36,402 bases of DNA from Thermoleophilia bacterium (GTDB lineage Bacteria > Actinomycetota > Thermoleophilia > Gaiellales > Gaiellaceae), in contig JAHDVS010000028.1 of assembly GCA_023382435.1 (NCBI GenBank), positions 1 to 36,402 on the forward strand. Direction: 5' to 3'. Under the pieces are notes generated by a model. That model was not told the DNA's origin, made no database searches, and worked only from the letters and a program-made list of their open reading frames with translations. Positions 5,696-14,034 of this stretch are shown one piece after another. The translations under genes and the position numbers were made by a program. Within the stretch, counting starts at the first letter, position 1, and each line of letters opens with the position of its first letter.

Positions 5696-6637
5696 ATGAA
5701 GACCAGCGAGCTCGACTACGAGCTGCCGGACGAGCTGATCGCGCAGCATCCGCTCGAGCCCCGCGACCGCTCGCGTCTACTCGTCTACGATCGCGCGAGC
5801 GGCGACGTGCGCCACCGGAGCTTCTCCGACCTCCCAGGCGAGCTGCCCGCCGGCGCCCTCGTCGTCGTCAACGACACCCGGGTGGTGCCGGCGCGCCTGC
5901 GGGTCGAGCGGCCGGGGGGTGGCGCCGCCGAGCTGCTCTTGCTCGAGCGCCGCCACGGGGCGGTCTGGGAGGCGCTCGCGCGTCCCTCGCGACGGCTGCG
6001 ACCGGGGCAGCGCCTCGGCGGGGCCGAGCTGCTCGAGACGCTCGGCGGCGGGCGCTGGCTCGTGCGGCTGGAGGGCGAGCCTGCCGGCGAGACGCCGCTG
6101 CCCCCGTACATCCGGGAGCCACTCGCCGATCCCGGCCGCTACCAGACCGTGTACGCGCGCGACGCGGGCTCCGCCGCCGCGCCGACCGCGGGGCTGCACT
6201 TCACCCCGGAGCTGCTCGCCCTGCTCGACACCGAGCGGGTGACGCTGCACGTGGGGCTCGACACGTTTCGGCCGGTGACCGCGGATCATCTCTCCGGGCA
6301 TCCCCTCCACGGGGAGCGCTACCGTGTCTCGGCCGGCGCGTGGGAGCGGATCCGGGCCGCCAGACGGGTCGTCGCGGTGGGGACGACCACCGTGCGCGTC
6401 GTCGAGACGCTCGCGCGCGGCGGGCCGCTCGAGGGTCGCACCGAGCTGTTCGTGACGCCCGGGTTCGAGCCGCTGCGCGTCGATCACCTGCTCACGAACT
6501 TCCACCTGCCCCGCACGACGCTGCTCGCGCTCGTGATGGCGTTCGCGGGCGTCGAGCAGACCCGCGAGCTGTACCGGCTCGCCGTGAGCGAGCGCTACCG
6601 CTTCTACTCGTTCGGCGACGCCATGCTCGTGCTCTGA
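5696..6637 (+). CDS. queA: S-adenosylmethionine:tRNA ribosyltransferase-isomerase
   Basis: A 313-residue QueA, slightly shorter than the usual ~340. It transfers and isomerises ribose from SAM onto 7-aminomethyl-7-deazaguanine in tRNA to make epoxyqueuosine. Family blocks seen in order: YELPDELIAQHPLEPRDRSR at the N-terminus, VVNDTRVVPARL, the central APTAGLHFT, HVGLDTFRPV, VGTTTVRVVE, and the C-terminal LLTNFHLPRTTLL and YRFYSFGDAMLV. ATG at 5696 puts MKTSELDYELP at the start as in homologues. It is followed after 37 bases by tgt, which acts one step earlier in the same pathway. No queCDEF or queG genes lie in the window, so the source of the preQ1 base is not visible here. Confidence 0.96.
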   Translation: MKTSELDYELPDELIAQHPLEPRDRSRLLVYDRASGDVRHRSFSDLPGELPAGALVVVNDTRVVPARLRVERPGGGAAELLLLERRHGAVWEALARPSRRLRPGQRLGGAELLETLGGGRWLVRLEGEPAGETPLPPYIREPLADPGRYQTVYARDAGSAAAPTAGLHFTPELLALLDTERVTLHVGLDTFRPVTADHLSGHPLHGERYRVSAGAWERIRAARRVVAVGTTTVRVVETLARGGPLEGRTELFVTPGFEPLRVDHLLTNFHLPRTTLLALVMAFAGVEQTRELYRLAVSERYRFYSFGDAMLVL

Positions 6638-6657
6638 CCGCGGCCGCTGGCGGTTTT
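6637..6657 (+). terminator. small hairpin with T-run between queA and tgt
   Basis: ACCGC (6637-6641) and GCGGT (6650-6654) can pair around an 8-base loop, and the run TTTT (6654-6657) overlaps and follows the stem, right after the queA stop. The stem is short, so this is at most a weak terminator or attenuator; tgt has its own -10-like hexamer downstream. Confidence 0.3.
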
Positions 6658-6661
6658 GCCC

Positions 6662-6667
6662 TACCCT
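6662..6667 (+). promoter_or_regulatory. -10-like hexamer TACCCT (leaderless promoter of tgt)
   Basis: TACCCT ends seven bases before the GTG start of tgt at 6675. No Shine-Dalgarno is seen. With the hairpin just upstream, this suggests tgt-yajC-secDF can be transcribed independently of queA. Confidence 0.45.
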
Positions 6668-6674
6668 CGGGCGG

Positions 6675-7811
6675 GTGGGAGACGGGGCCTTCACGGTCGT
6701 TGCGACGGACGGGGCGGCGCGGGCCGGGGTGCTGCGCACGGCGCACGGCGACGTGCCGACGCCGGCGTTCATGCCTGTCGGGACGAAGGCGACCGTCAAG
6801 GGAATCGATCCGGAGGCTCTGCGGAGCCTGGGCGCGCGGATGGTTCTCGCGAACACCTACCACCTGCATTTTCGCCCCGGCGCGGACACGATCGAGGCCC
6901 TCGGCGGCCTGCATCGCTTCATGGGCTGGGAGGGCCCGATCCTGACCGACTCCGGCGGCTTCCAGGTCTTCTCGCTCAGGGACACGATCCTCGCGACCGA
7001 CGAGGGCGGCGTCTCGTTCCGCTCGGTCTACGACGGGCGGGAGGAGCGGTTCACCCCCGAGCTCGCGGCCGACGTGCAGCGCCAGCTCGGCTCCGACGTC
7101 GCCATGTGCCTCGACATCTGCCTGCCCGCCGACGCTGCCCCCGCGGAGCTCGAGCTCGCGGTCGCCCGCACGACCGCGTGGGCGCGCCGCCAGCTCGCGG
7201 CGCCGCGAGCCGCGGGCCAGCTCGTGTTCGGGATCGCCCAGGGAGGCACCCATCCCGAGCTGCGCCGGCGCTCGCTCGAGGAGATCGCCGCGCTCGGCTG
7301 CGACGGCCACGCGCTCGGCGGTCTCAGCGTGGGGGAGGAGCGCGAGCTCATGCTCGACACGGTCGGCTGGGCGGCCCCGCTGCTCCCGGCCGGCCGGCCG
7401 CGCTACTTCATGGGGATCGGCGACCCCGAGGGAATCCTCGCGGTGATCGAGCGCGGGATCGACATGTTCGACTGCGTTCTGCCGACGAGGCTCGGGCGCA
7501 CCGGGTCGGCCCTGACGTGGGCGGGGAGGCTCAACCTCAGGAACAGGTGCTACAGCCGCGACAGCCAGCCGCTCGATCCGTCATGCTCCTGCCCGGCGTG
7601 CGCGCGCTTCTCCCGCGCCTACCTGCGCCACCTCGTCAACCAACAGGAGCTGCTCGGCCTGATACTTTTGTCTCTCCACAACGTGCGTTTCCTACTCGAC
7701 TTGACCGCCGGCGCTCGGGTCGCCATCGAGCGCGGGGAGTTCGGCGTCTACCGGGACGCCGCGCTCGCGCGAATCGCGCAGGGCCAGTCCGCCCGGGAGG
7801 TAGCCAAGTGA
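6675..7811 (+). CDS. tgt: queuine/preQ1 tRNA-guanine transglycosylase
   Basis: A 378-residue TIM-barrel enzyme of standard length that exchanges guanine-34 for preQ1 in tRNAs with GUN anticodons. Visible: the substrate aspartate D92 in DSGGFQVFSL, the base-binding GIAQGG (about 186-191) and GGLSVGE (215-221), the nucleophile D266 in DMFDCVLPTR, and the zinc site C304-x-C306-x2-C309 with H319. All key residues are intact. Start is GTG at 6675, directly after a -10-like hexamer. Its last codon overlaps the yajC start (GTGA). The linkage queA-tgt-yajC-secD is a widely conserved bacterial arrangement. Confidence 0.97.
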   Translation: MGDGAFTVVATDGAARAGVLRTAHGDVPTPAFMPVGTKATVKGIDPEALRSLGARMVLANTYHLHFRPGADTIEALGGLHRFMGWEGPILTDSGGFQVFSLRDTILATDEGGVSFRSVYDGREERFTPELAADVQRQLGSDVAMCLDICLPADAAPAELELAVARTTAWARRQLAAPRAAGQLVFGIAQGGTHPELRRRSLEEIAALGCDGHALGGLSVGEERELMLDTVGWAAPLLPAGRPRYFMGIGDPEGILAVIERGIDMFDCVLPTRLGRTGSALTWAGRLNLRNRCYSRDSQPLDPSCSCPACARFSRAYLRHLVNQQELLGLILLSLHNVRFLLDLTAGARVAIERGEFGVYRDAALARIAQGQSAREVAK

Positions 7812-8230
7812 CGTTCGTGATCGTCATGCTCGCGATGCTCGTGTTCATGTACTTCCTGCTGATCCGCCCGCAGAAGGCGAAGCAACGGGCGGCGCAGGAC
7901 ATGTTGAACCGGCTCGCCCCCGGTGACGAGATCGTCACCGTCGGGGGGATCTACGCCGACGTCGTCGAGGTCGACGACCAGAAAGTCGTCCTCGAGATCG
8001 CCGAGGACGTCCACATCGAGGTGGCTCGCCGCGCGATCGCGAGCATCGTCCCGCCGGAGACCGAGACGGAGGACGACGAGGACGACGAGGAAGACGAGGA
8101 CGAGGGGCTCGAGGCGGACGCCGACGGCGGGGCGGGCCCGGAGGACGGTGAGGCGGCCGACGGTCAGGACACGACGGTCGACGGCGAGGCCGGGGACGCC
8201 GCCGTCGAGGCCGGGGAGCGCACCCGCTAG
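7808..8230 (+). CDS. yajC: preprotein translocase subunit YajC with long acidic tail
   Basis: A 140-residue YajC, longer than the usual ~100. The N-terminus is a single transmembrane helix (FVIVMLAMLVFMYFLLI) followed directly by the hallmark RPQKAKQRA, then LAPGDEIVTVGGIYA and the strand-rich core to about residue 88. The remaining ~50 residues are almost entirely Asp, Glu, Gly and Ala and probably disordered in the cytoplasm. YajC associates with SecDF and the Sec channel. GTG at 7808 overlaps the tgt stop by four bases, indicating translational coupling. The acidic tail is unusual in length; a role in binding basic clients or ribosomes would be speculation. Confidence 0.93.
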   Translation: MTFVIVMLAMLVFMYFLLIRPQKAKQRAAQDMLNRLAPGDEIVTVGGIYADVVEVDDQKVVLEIAEDVHIEVARRAIASIVPPETETEDDEDDEEDEDEGLEADADGGAGPEDGEAADGQDTTVDGEAGDAAVEAGERTR

Positions 8231-8242
8231 GGACGCGCGCTC

Positions 8243-11077
8243 GTGCGCCGCTTCCACCTCATCACCGTTCTCGTCGTCGCCCTGCTGGGCGGCGTCGCCG
8301 CGCTCGCGATCGCCGGCGGCTGGGAGCCGAACCGGGGCCTCGATCTCCAGGGTGGCCTCGAGGTCGTGCTCGAGGCGCAGGCGCTGCCCGGAAGCGAGAT
8401 CACCGACTCGGACCTCGACCGCTCGATCGAGATCATGCGCAGCCGCGTGGACAAGCTCGGCGTGGCGGAGCCCGAGATCCGCAAGCAGCCGCCGAACCAG
8501 ATCATCATCGAGCTACCGGGCATCAAGGACCCCGAGCGGGCCGCCCAGCTCGTCGGCCAGACCGCCCAGCTGCAGTTCTACGACCTCGAGGGCGACCTGG
8601 TGGCGCCGTCGATCTCGCCGCAGGGTTTCCCGGTCGCGAGCGCGTCCCTCTACCCGCTCCTGAAAGGCCTCCAGGAGCAGGCCAAGCAGGGAACGCCGTC
8701 AGCCTGGTACGTCTACGACGAGGCGAAGACGCGCCTCGCCGGGCCGCGGCCGACGAAGGAGGATCTGATCCGCTCGCTCCCCGGCGGGGTCGAGCCGGAC
8801 GGCGCCGAGTTCCTCGCCGTGCCCGGGAACCGGATCGTGATCGCCTGCGGTCAGAACGCCGTCGTCTGCCCCGGCGTGAACGAGTCGCCGCCGTCGCGTA
8901 CCTACTACTACCTGTTCGAGTACGACCCGGCCAACGCCGAGAACCCGGTGCCGGAGATGACCGGCGAGGACCTCGAGCTGCGCGGCACGCGACAGGACTT
9001 CGACCAGACGGGGCAGTCGATCGTGCTGATGCAGTTCACCGACAAGGGCGGCGACACGTTCCACGACATCACCCGCGAGCTCGCGATTCGCGGGCGCCTC
9101 AAGACCGGCCAGCTCGGCAGCGAGACCCCGCTCAACCAGCACTTCGCGATCGTGCTCGACGGGGAGATCCGCTCGTGGCCGTCGATCGACTTCGAGGAGA
9201 ACCCGGACGGGATCTCCGGCCAGACCGGCGCCCAGATCACGGGGCTCGGCTCGGCCCAGGAGGCCAAGGAGCTGGCGCTCGTGCTCCAAACGGGCGCGCT
9301 TCCCGTCCGTTTCGAGCAGGTCGATCGCACCGACGTCTCGGCCACGCTCGGCAAGGACAGCCTTCGCCAGGCGCTGATCGCCGCCGTCGGCGGGCTGATC
9401 GCCGTCGCGCTCTTCCTGCTCGCCGTCTATCGGTTCCTCGGCGTCATCGCGATCGCGGGCCTCGCGATCTACGGGGCGTTCCTGTACGGGGCGATCCTGC
9501 TGTTCGGCGTCACGCTGACGCTCCCCGGCTTCGCCGGTCTGGCGCTCACGATCGGGGTGGCGGTCGACGCGAACATCGTCATCTTCGAGCGCATCAAGGA
9601 AGAGGTGCGCCTCGGGAAATCGGTGCGTGCCGCGATCGCCACCGGCTACCGGCGCGGGTTCTCGACGATCGTCGACGCGAACATGGTCACGATGATCACC
9701 GCGTTCGTGCTGTTCGCGGTCGCGTCCGGAGGCGTCAAGGGCTTCGCCCTGATGCTCCTGATCGGCACCCTGCTCTCGATGTTCACGGCCGTCGCGGCGA
9801 CGCGGGCGATGCTGGGGATGCTGTCGGGGTCGCGCTGGTTCGACAACCCGGCGTTCATGGGCGCCACCGCGCTGCGGATTCCACGCTGGCAGCGGATCGA
9901 CTTCATGGGCAAGCGCCGTGTCTGGTTCGCCGTCTCCGCGACGATCGCCCTGGCCGGGGCGATCTCGCTTGGCGTTCAGGGGCTCAACCTCGGCATCGAC
10001 TTCCGGGGCGGCAGCCAGCTGACGTTCGCGACGCCGCAGCCCCTGCCCGTCGAGCGCGTCCGGGAGGTCGCCTCGGCCGTGATCCCCGCAAGCGCGATCG
10101 TGCAGGGTCGAGGCGCGACGGCGGGCGGCGGCTATTCGAGCTTCCACATCCGCTCGGAGCCTCTCCCGGAGGAGCAGCTCGGCCGGCTCAAGGACGCCCT
10201 GGTGACCGAGCTCCAGCTCGAGGAGCCGCCGAGCTCGCGCACGGTCTCCGGGAGCTTCAGCTCGCAGATCCTGCGCAACGCGATCCTCGCCGTCTGCGTC
10301 TCGCTCGTGCTGATCTTCCTCTACGTCACGTTCCGCTTCCAGTGGAAATTCGCGGCGCCCGTGCTGGCGGCGCTCCTCCACGACCTGTTCATCACGTTCG
10401 GCGTCTACTCGGTGACGCAGCGGGAGCTGACCACCGCCACGGTCGCCGCGGTCCTGACCGTGCTCGGCTACTCGATCTACGACGGGATCATCATTTTCGA
10501 CCGGGTGCGCGAGAACATCCCGTTGATGCGCAAGTCCAGCTTCGCGGCGATCGCGAACCAGTCGATCTGGGAGACCATCCGCCGGTCGATCGCGACGACG
10601 CTGAGCACGCTCCTGCCGGTGCTCGCGCTGCTCCTGTTCGGCGGCGACACGCTCAAGGACTTCGCGTTCGCCTTGCTCGTCGGGATCTTCTCCGGCGCCT
10701 ACTCGACGATCTTCATCGCCTCGCCGCTGCTGACGATCCTGAAGGAGCGCGAGCCGGAGTACGCAACCCGCAGGGGCCAGGTCGACCCGCTCGAGAAGTC
10801 GCTCGGCGACGAGCTCGAGGCCCCCGCCGCTCCCGCCCCGCCGGTGCCGGCTCGCGGTCGCCGCCGGCGAGGTGCCGCAGCCGCCGCCCAGGCCGGCCCG
10901 GCGGCGGCGGTCGTCGCCGAGGCGCCGCCCGAGGCGGAGGCGGGCGCCGGCCCCGCGGGCGAGGAGGCCGGCGAGCCGTCCGTCGCGGACGAAGCTCGTC
11001 CCGTCGCCGACGCCGCCGCCCGGCGGGAGGCAAGGCGCCAGCGTCGACGCTCGAGGCCGCATGGCCGGGCCCGCTGA
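8243..11077 (+). CDS. secDF: fused protein-export membrane protein SecDF
   Basis: A 944-residue fusion of SecD and SecF, which use the proton gradient to pull secreted proteins from the SecYEG channel. SecD part: first helix about 6-24, GLDLQGG near 33, a large periplasmic domain to about 365, then five helices including GVAVDANIVIFERIKEE. SecF part: first helix about 558-578, GIDFRGGSQL near 583, periplasmic domain, then five helices to about 835. The SecF signature is YSIYDGIIIFDRVREN rather than the common YSINDTIVVFDRI. A tail of about 90 residues rich in Ala, Pro, Arg and Glu follows, with no recognisable domain. Start GTG at 8243 lies 12 bases after yajC with AGGGA upstream. Many actinobacteria keep secD and secF separate. 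Confidence 0.96.
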   Translation: MRRFHLITVLVVALLGGVAALAIAGGWEPNRGLDLQGGLEVVLEAQALPGSEITDSDLDRSIEIMRSRVDKLGVAEPEIRKQPPNQIIIELPGIKDPERAAQLVGQTAQLQFYDLEGDLVAPSISPQGFPVASASLYPLLKGLQEQAKQGTPSAWYVYDEAKTRLAGPRPTKEDLIRSLPGGVEPDGAEFLAVPGNRIVIACGQNAVVCPGVNESPPSRTYYYLFEYDPANAENPVPEMTGEDLELRGTRQDFDQTGQSIVLMQFTDKGGDTFHDITRELAIRGRLKTGQLGSETPLNQHFAIVLDGEIRSWPSIDFEENPDGISGQTGAQITGLGSAQEAKELALVLQTGALPVRFEQVDRTDVSATLGKDSLRQALIAAVGGLIAVALFLLAVYRFLGVIAIAGLAIYGAFLYGAILLFGVTLTLPGFAGLALTIGVAVDANIVIFERIKEEVRLGKSVRAAIATGYRRGFSTIVDANMVTMITAFVLFAVASGGVKGFALMLLIGTLLSMFTAVAATRAMLGMLSGSRWFDNPAFMGATALRIPRWQRIDFMGKRRVWFAVSATIALAGAISLGVQGLNLGIDFRGGSQLTFATPQPLPVERVREVASAVIPASAIVQGRGATAGGGYSSFHIRSEPLPEEQLGRLKDALVTELQLEEPPSSRTVSGSFSSQILRNAILAVCVSLVLIFLYVTFRFQWKFAAPVLAALLHDLFITFGVYSVTQRELTTATVAAVLTVLGYSIYDGIIIFDRVRENIPLMRKSSFAAIANQSIWETIRRSIATTLSTLLPVLALLLFGGDTLKDFAFALLVGIFSGAYSTIFIASPLLTILKEREPEYATRRGQVDPLEKSLGDELEAPAAPAPPVPARGRRRRGAAAAAQAGPAAAVVAEAPPEAEAGAGPAGEEAGEPSVADEARPVADAAARREARRQRRRSRPHGRAR

Positions 11078-11426
11078 CGACCGGGCGGGAGCCCCGCTGC
11101 GGGAGCTTGCGGGCCAGGCCGTCCTCGCCGCCGTCGGCGCGGCCGCGCTGACCCGCGAGCGGGCGGAGGCGATCGTCGAGGAGCTCGTCGGCCGCGGCAG
11201 CCTCAGCCACGCGGACGCCCGTGGCCTCGCGGACGAGCTTGTCGAGTCGTCCCGGCCCGGCGGCAGCGGGCTGACCGCGCGGGCCGGTGCGGCGCTCGGA
11301 GGCGTGTTCCGCGAGCTCGGGCTCGTCATGGAGGCCGACCTGGCCGAGCTCGAGCTCCGCGTCGCCCAGCTCGAGCACCGCCTCTCGCTGCTCGAGCGCG
11401 ACGCGGACGAGACCGCCGGCGCGTAG
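11061..11426 (+). CDS. phasin-like coiled-coil protein (PHA synthesis regulator-like)
   Basis: A 121-residue helical protein starting at ATG 11061, inside the last codons of secDF (17-base overlap in another frame). The core ALTRERAEAIVEELVGRGSL followed by SHADARGLADELVE resembles the repeated helix of phasin-like proteins (COG3937 type), where 'T-x-E-x-A-x-x-x-V-x-x-L-V-x-x-G-x-L-S' precedes a second helix. The C-terminal half is a coiled coil (LAELELRVAQLEHRLSLLERD). No signal peptide or membrane helix. Granule association is known for some family members, but no PHA synthase is in the window, so function here is uncertain. It is followed by the UbiB-type kinase gene after 19 bases. Confidence 0.65.
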   Translation: MAGPADDRAGAPLRELAGQAVLAAVGAAALTRERAEAIVEELVGRGSLSHADARGLADELVESSRPGGSGLTARAGAALGGVFRELGLVMEADLAELELRVAQLEHRLSLLERDADETAGA

Positions 11427-11433
11427 GCGGCCG

Positions 11434-11453
11434 TACACTGCGCGCATGCGCGC
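11434..11453 (+). promoter_or_regulatory. -10-like TACACT and palindrome centred on the ubiB-type start codon
   Basis: TACACT (11434-11439) ends six bases before ATG at 11446, with no Shine-Dalgarno. GCGCGCATGCGCGC (11440-11453) is a perfect 14-bp palindrome whose centre is the start codon itself. The first suggests a leaderless transcript; the second could be a protein site or mask the 5' end by pairing. Confidence 0.4.
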
Positions 11454-13080
11454 GAGGCCAGCCGTGCGTCAGCTCGGGCGGCTGTCGGAGATCGGGCAGG
11501 CCGCGGCCCGGCACGGCTTCGGCTACCTGCTCGAGACCCGCAGGCCGTTCCGGTGGCGGCGAGCCGCGGAGGCGGACGGGCCGTCGCGAGGCCAGCGGCT
11601 GCGCGAGCTACTGGACGAGCTGGGCCCGACGTTCGTCAAGTTCGGCCAGCTCCTGTCAACCCGTCCCGACCTCGTGCCGCCGGACATCGTGGCCGAGCTG
11701 CGGGGCCTCCAGGACGACGTGCGACCGTTCCCGTTCGCGGAGGTCGAGGCGACGCTCGAGCGCGAGCTCGGCCTGACCGTCGAGCGCCTGTTCCTCGAGC
11801 TGGACCGGGAGCCGCTGGCGGCCGCCTCGATCGGCCAGGTCCATCGGGCGGTGCTCCCGAACGGCGAGCGCGTGGCCGTGAAGGTGCAGCGGCCCCAGGC
11901 GCCGCGCCAGATCGAGGCCGACCTCGAGCTGCTCTACCAGGCCGCCCGCATCGTCCGCCAGCGGGTCAGGGCGTTGCGCTTCATCGACACCGTCGCGATC
12001 GTGGACGAGTTCGCGCGCTCGATCCGCCAGGAGCTCGACTACCGTGCCGAGGGGCGCAACGCCGAGCGCTTCGGCCGCGACTTCCGCGGGCATCCCACGG
12101 TACGGATCCCGCGGGTCTACCGCAGCTACTCGAGCGCGCGGGTGCTGACGCTCGAGTACCTGGACGGGGTGCAGGTGGCGGACCTGGACGCGGCCGCGCT
12201 CGACTCCGACGAGCGGCGCCGGCTCGCCTACCGGATCGCTGAGGCGTGGATGACGATGATCTTCCGGCACGGGTTCTTCCACGCCGACCCGCACCCGGCG
12301 AACATCCTCGTCGTCGGCGAGGGGCACCTGGGGCTCGTCGACTTCGGCCAGGCCGGGAAGCTGTCGGGGGACGACATCGAGAAGCTGACGGCGCTGTTCA
12401 TCGACGCGGCCGGCGAGAATGTCGAGGCGCTGCCGCGGCGGCTCGCCGACCTCGGCGTCCAGTACGGGCGCGGCCAGGAGCAGGAGTTCGTGGCCGAACT
12501 GCGGGACGTCTACGACCGCTACTACGGGACTCGGCTCGCCGACATCGACCCGCTCCAGGTGATCCGGGAGGCGTTCGCCCTGATCTACCGGATGAACCTG
12601 CGACTGCCCGCCCGGTTCGTGCTGCTCGACAAGGCGATCGCGACGCTCGGCTCGGTCGGGATGGAGCTCTACCCGGACTTCAACGTGTTCGAGGTCGCCC
12701 GCCCGTACGCCCGCGAGCTGATGATGGAGCGGTTTCGCCCCGCGCGACTGGCGGCGCGGCTACGCCAGGAGGCGCGCGCCTACGCGCGGGTGGCCGCGGT
12801 CGCGCCCCACCAGGTCTCGGGCCTCGTCGACGAGCTGCGCGACGGGCAGGTCGAGGTCGGCTTCCGCAGCCGCGGTCTCGACGTGCTCGCCCACCGTCTC
12901 GACCCGGTCGTGAACCGGCTGGCGGTCGCGATCATCGGGGCGGCGGGAGTGGTCGGCTCCGCGATCCTCGCGGCGTTCGGAGGCGAGCTGCTCCGGGCCG
13001 TCGCGGTCACCGGCTTCGTCCTCTCGCTCCTGCTCGGCTTCTGGCTCGCGTGGGGGATCGTCCGCTCGGGGCGGCTCTGA
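11446..13080 (+). CDS. UbiB/ABC1-family atypical protein kinase-like membrane protein
   Basis: A 544-residue member of the UbiB/AarF/ABC1 family. The family's KxGQ motif is seen at K65 (VKFGQLLSTRPD), the alanine-rich loop AAASIGQVH at about 125-133, the ATP-binding lysine near 146 (VAVKVQRP), the catalytic HADPHPAN from 279 and the DFG-type metal motif LVDFGQAG at 299. Two hydrophobic helices occupy about 485-540, anchoring it in the membrane as in UbiB. The family acts as ATPases supporting ubiquinone or other isoprenoid-lipid metabolism; actinobacteria generally use menaquinone, so the partner pathway is unknown. ATG at 11446 follows a -10-like TACACT. It is convergent with the lipoprotein gene downstream. 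Confidence 0.9.
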   Translation: MRARPAVRQLGRLSEIGQAAARHGFGYLLETRRPFRWRRAAEADGPSRGQRLRELLDELGPTFVKFGQLLSTRPDLVPPDIVAELRGLQDDVRPFPFAEVEATLERELGLTVERLFLELDREPLAAASIGQVHRAVLPNGERVAVKVQRPQAPRQIEADLELLYQAARIVRQRVRALRFIDTVAIVDEFARSIRQELDYRAEGRNAERFGRDFRGHPTVRIPRVYRSYSSARVLTLEYLDGVQVADLDAAALDSDERRRLAYRIAEAWMTMIFRHGFFHADPHPANILVVGEGHLGLVDFGQAGKLSGDDIEKLTALFIDAAGENVEALPRRLADLGVQYGRGQEQEFVAELRDVYDRYYGTRLADIDPLQVIREAFALIYRMNLRLPARFVLLDKAIATLGSVGMELYPDFNVFEVARPYARELMMERFRPARLAARLRQEARAYARVAAVAPHQVSGLVDELRDGQVEVGFRSRGLDVLAHRLDPVVNRLAVAIIGAAGVVGSAILAAFGGELLRAVAVTGFVLSLLLGFWLAWGIVRSGRL

Positions 13081-13103
13081 TCGCCGTTGCGGCCGCTCAG
13101 AGC
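13074..13103. terminator. hairpin spanning both stop codons of a convergent pair
   Basis: GCTCTGA (13074-13080) and TCAGAGC (13097-13103) are exact complements around a 16-base loop that itself contains GCGGCCGC. The arms contain the stop codons of the kinase-like gene (plus) and of the lipoprotein gene (minus). No T-tract; a weak bidirectional terminator is plausible. Confidence 0.4.
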
Positions 13104-13879
13104 GGTGCGTCCGGGAGCTCGATCGCCTCGTTGACGCTGTCGACGACGAGATCGACGGTGAGCGCGAGCGCGTGCCCGTCCTGCTCGATCGTGAACGACT
13201 CGTGGACCGCCTTGATCAGGCCCGTCGTCTCGGACACGTAGATGACCACCCGCATGTCCCCGAGGGATCCGAGGACCTCATCGGGCAGGTCGGCCAGCCC
13301 GAGCGAGCCGAGCTCGTCGGCGGCCTGGGCGAGCGCCGCGCCCAGGAGATCGCGCATCTTCAGCGTCGCACCGAGCTTCGTGACCGGCTCGCCCAGGAAC
13401 GTCGTCGAGCGCTCGACACTCAGGCCTGTCACGTAGGCCGCGATGTCGAGCTGGCCGAAGCCGCTGCCGAGCAGCTCGAGGTCCTTCGGCTCGATCGTCT
13501 CGCCAGGCAGCACCTGCCAGCCCTCGCCGCTGTCGATCGCGATGCTTCCGTCTTTCGCGACCGCCTGCATCGTCAACGCGGGGACGCCGAGGCTCGGCGC
13601 GTCGGCGCGTAGCGTGAATGCCATCTCTCCCGCTCGCTCGCCCGCGACGTAGGCGCCGCCCTTCAGCCGCAGCGAGAGCCGCTGCCCGTCCATGTCGCCG
13701 GCGAGCTTCATCGTGAAGGCGATCGACTCGACCCCTTCCATCGCGGCCTGCGCCCGCTCGAGTATCCCCAGCGCCTCCGCGGAGGTGTCCTCCTCGCCGA
13801 TCAGGGGGAGGCTCACGCAGCCGGCGGCCCCGAGGGCGAGCACGGCTGCGACGACCACGCTGACGGTGCGTCTGACCAC
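13097..13879 (-). CDS. putative lipoprotein, LppX/LprG-like
   Basis: A 260-residue exported lipoprotein. The N-terminus MVRRTVSVVVAAVLALGAAGC gives a signal peptide with lipobox LGAAGC; the lipidated cysteine is residue 21. The mature part alternates helices and amphipathic strands (FTMKLAGDMDGQRLSLRLKG, MRVVIYVSETTGLIKAVHE), a pattern of LolA/LppX/LprG-type half-barrels that carry lipids or hydrophobic cargo. The assignment is by general pattern, not by a diagnostic motif. Start is GTG at 13879 with no obvious ribosome-binding site. It is divergent from the orphan response regulator, which could control it, but that is inference. Confidence 0.65.
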   Translation of the reverse strand: MVRRTVSVVVAAVLALGAAGCVSLPLIGEEDTSAEALGILERAQAAMEGVESIAFTMKLAGDMDGQRLSLRLKGGAYVAGERAGEMAFTLRADAPSLGVPALTMQAVAKDGSIAIDSGEGWQVLPGETIEPKDLELLGSGFGQLDIAAYVTGLSVERSTTFLGEPVTKLGATLKMRDLLGAALAQAADELGSLGLADLPDEVLGSLGDMRVVIYVSETTGLIKAVHESFTIEQDGHALALTVDLVVDSVNEAIELPDAPL

Positions 13880-14021
13880 GTGGGTGTTGCATCGACGGCC
13901 CGCGCGGCCCGGCGAATCCCTCGCATGAGGGTGGTAGCGGACGCGGCCGGAGGGGGCGACTGTCGAGCAGTTGTGACGGGTTCGCCCGAAAGGACAGCTG
14001 GAGTGGCGGGCAGGGCGTTGC

Positions 14022-14027
14022 TACCGT
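14022..14027 (+). promoter_or_regulatory. -10-like hexamer TACCGT (leaderless promoter)
   Basis: TACCGT ends seven bases before the ATG of the orphan response regulator at 14035; no Shine-Dalgarno is present. The rest of the 155-base divergent gap (13880-14034) holds only a small hairpin CCCTC-GCAT-GAGGG at 13918-13931 that I can point to. Confidence 0.45.
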
Positions 14028-14034
14028 CGCCTGC

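Noticed and set aside
8050-8230. Acidic repeat region as a possible frameshift at the end of yajC
   Set aside because: The Asp/Glu-rich tail has normal codon structure and ends cleanly before secDF; an extended YajC tail is the simpler reading.
8699-11329. Antisense open frame of 876 codons over secDF
   Set aside because: Very GC-rich codon structure leaves the opposite strand open. The peptide is Arg/Asp/Gln-rich with no domain, and secDF on the other strand is unambiguous.
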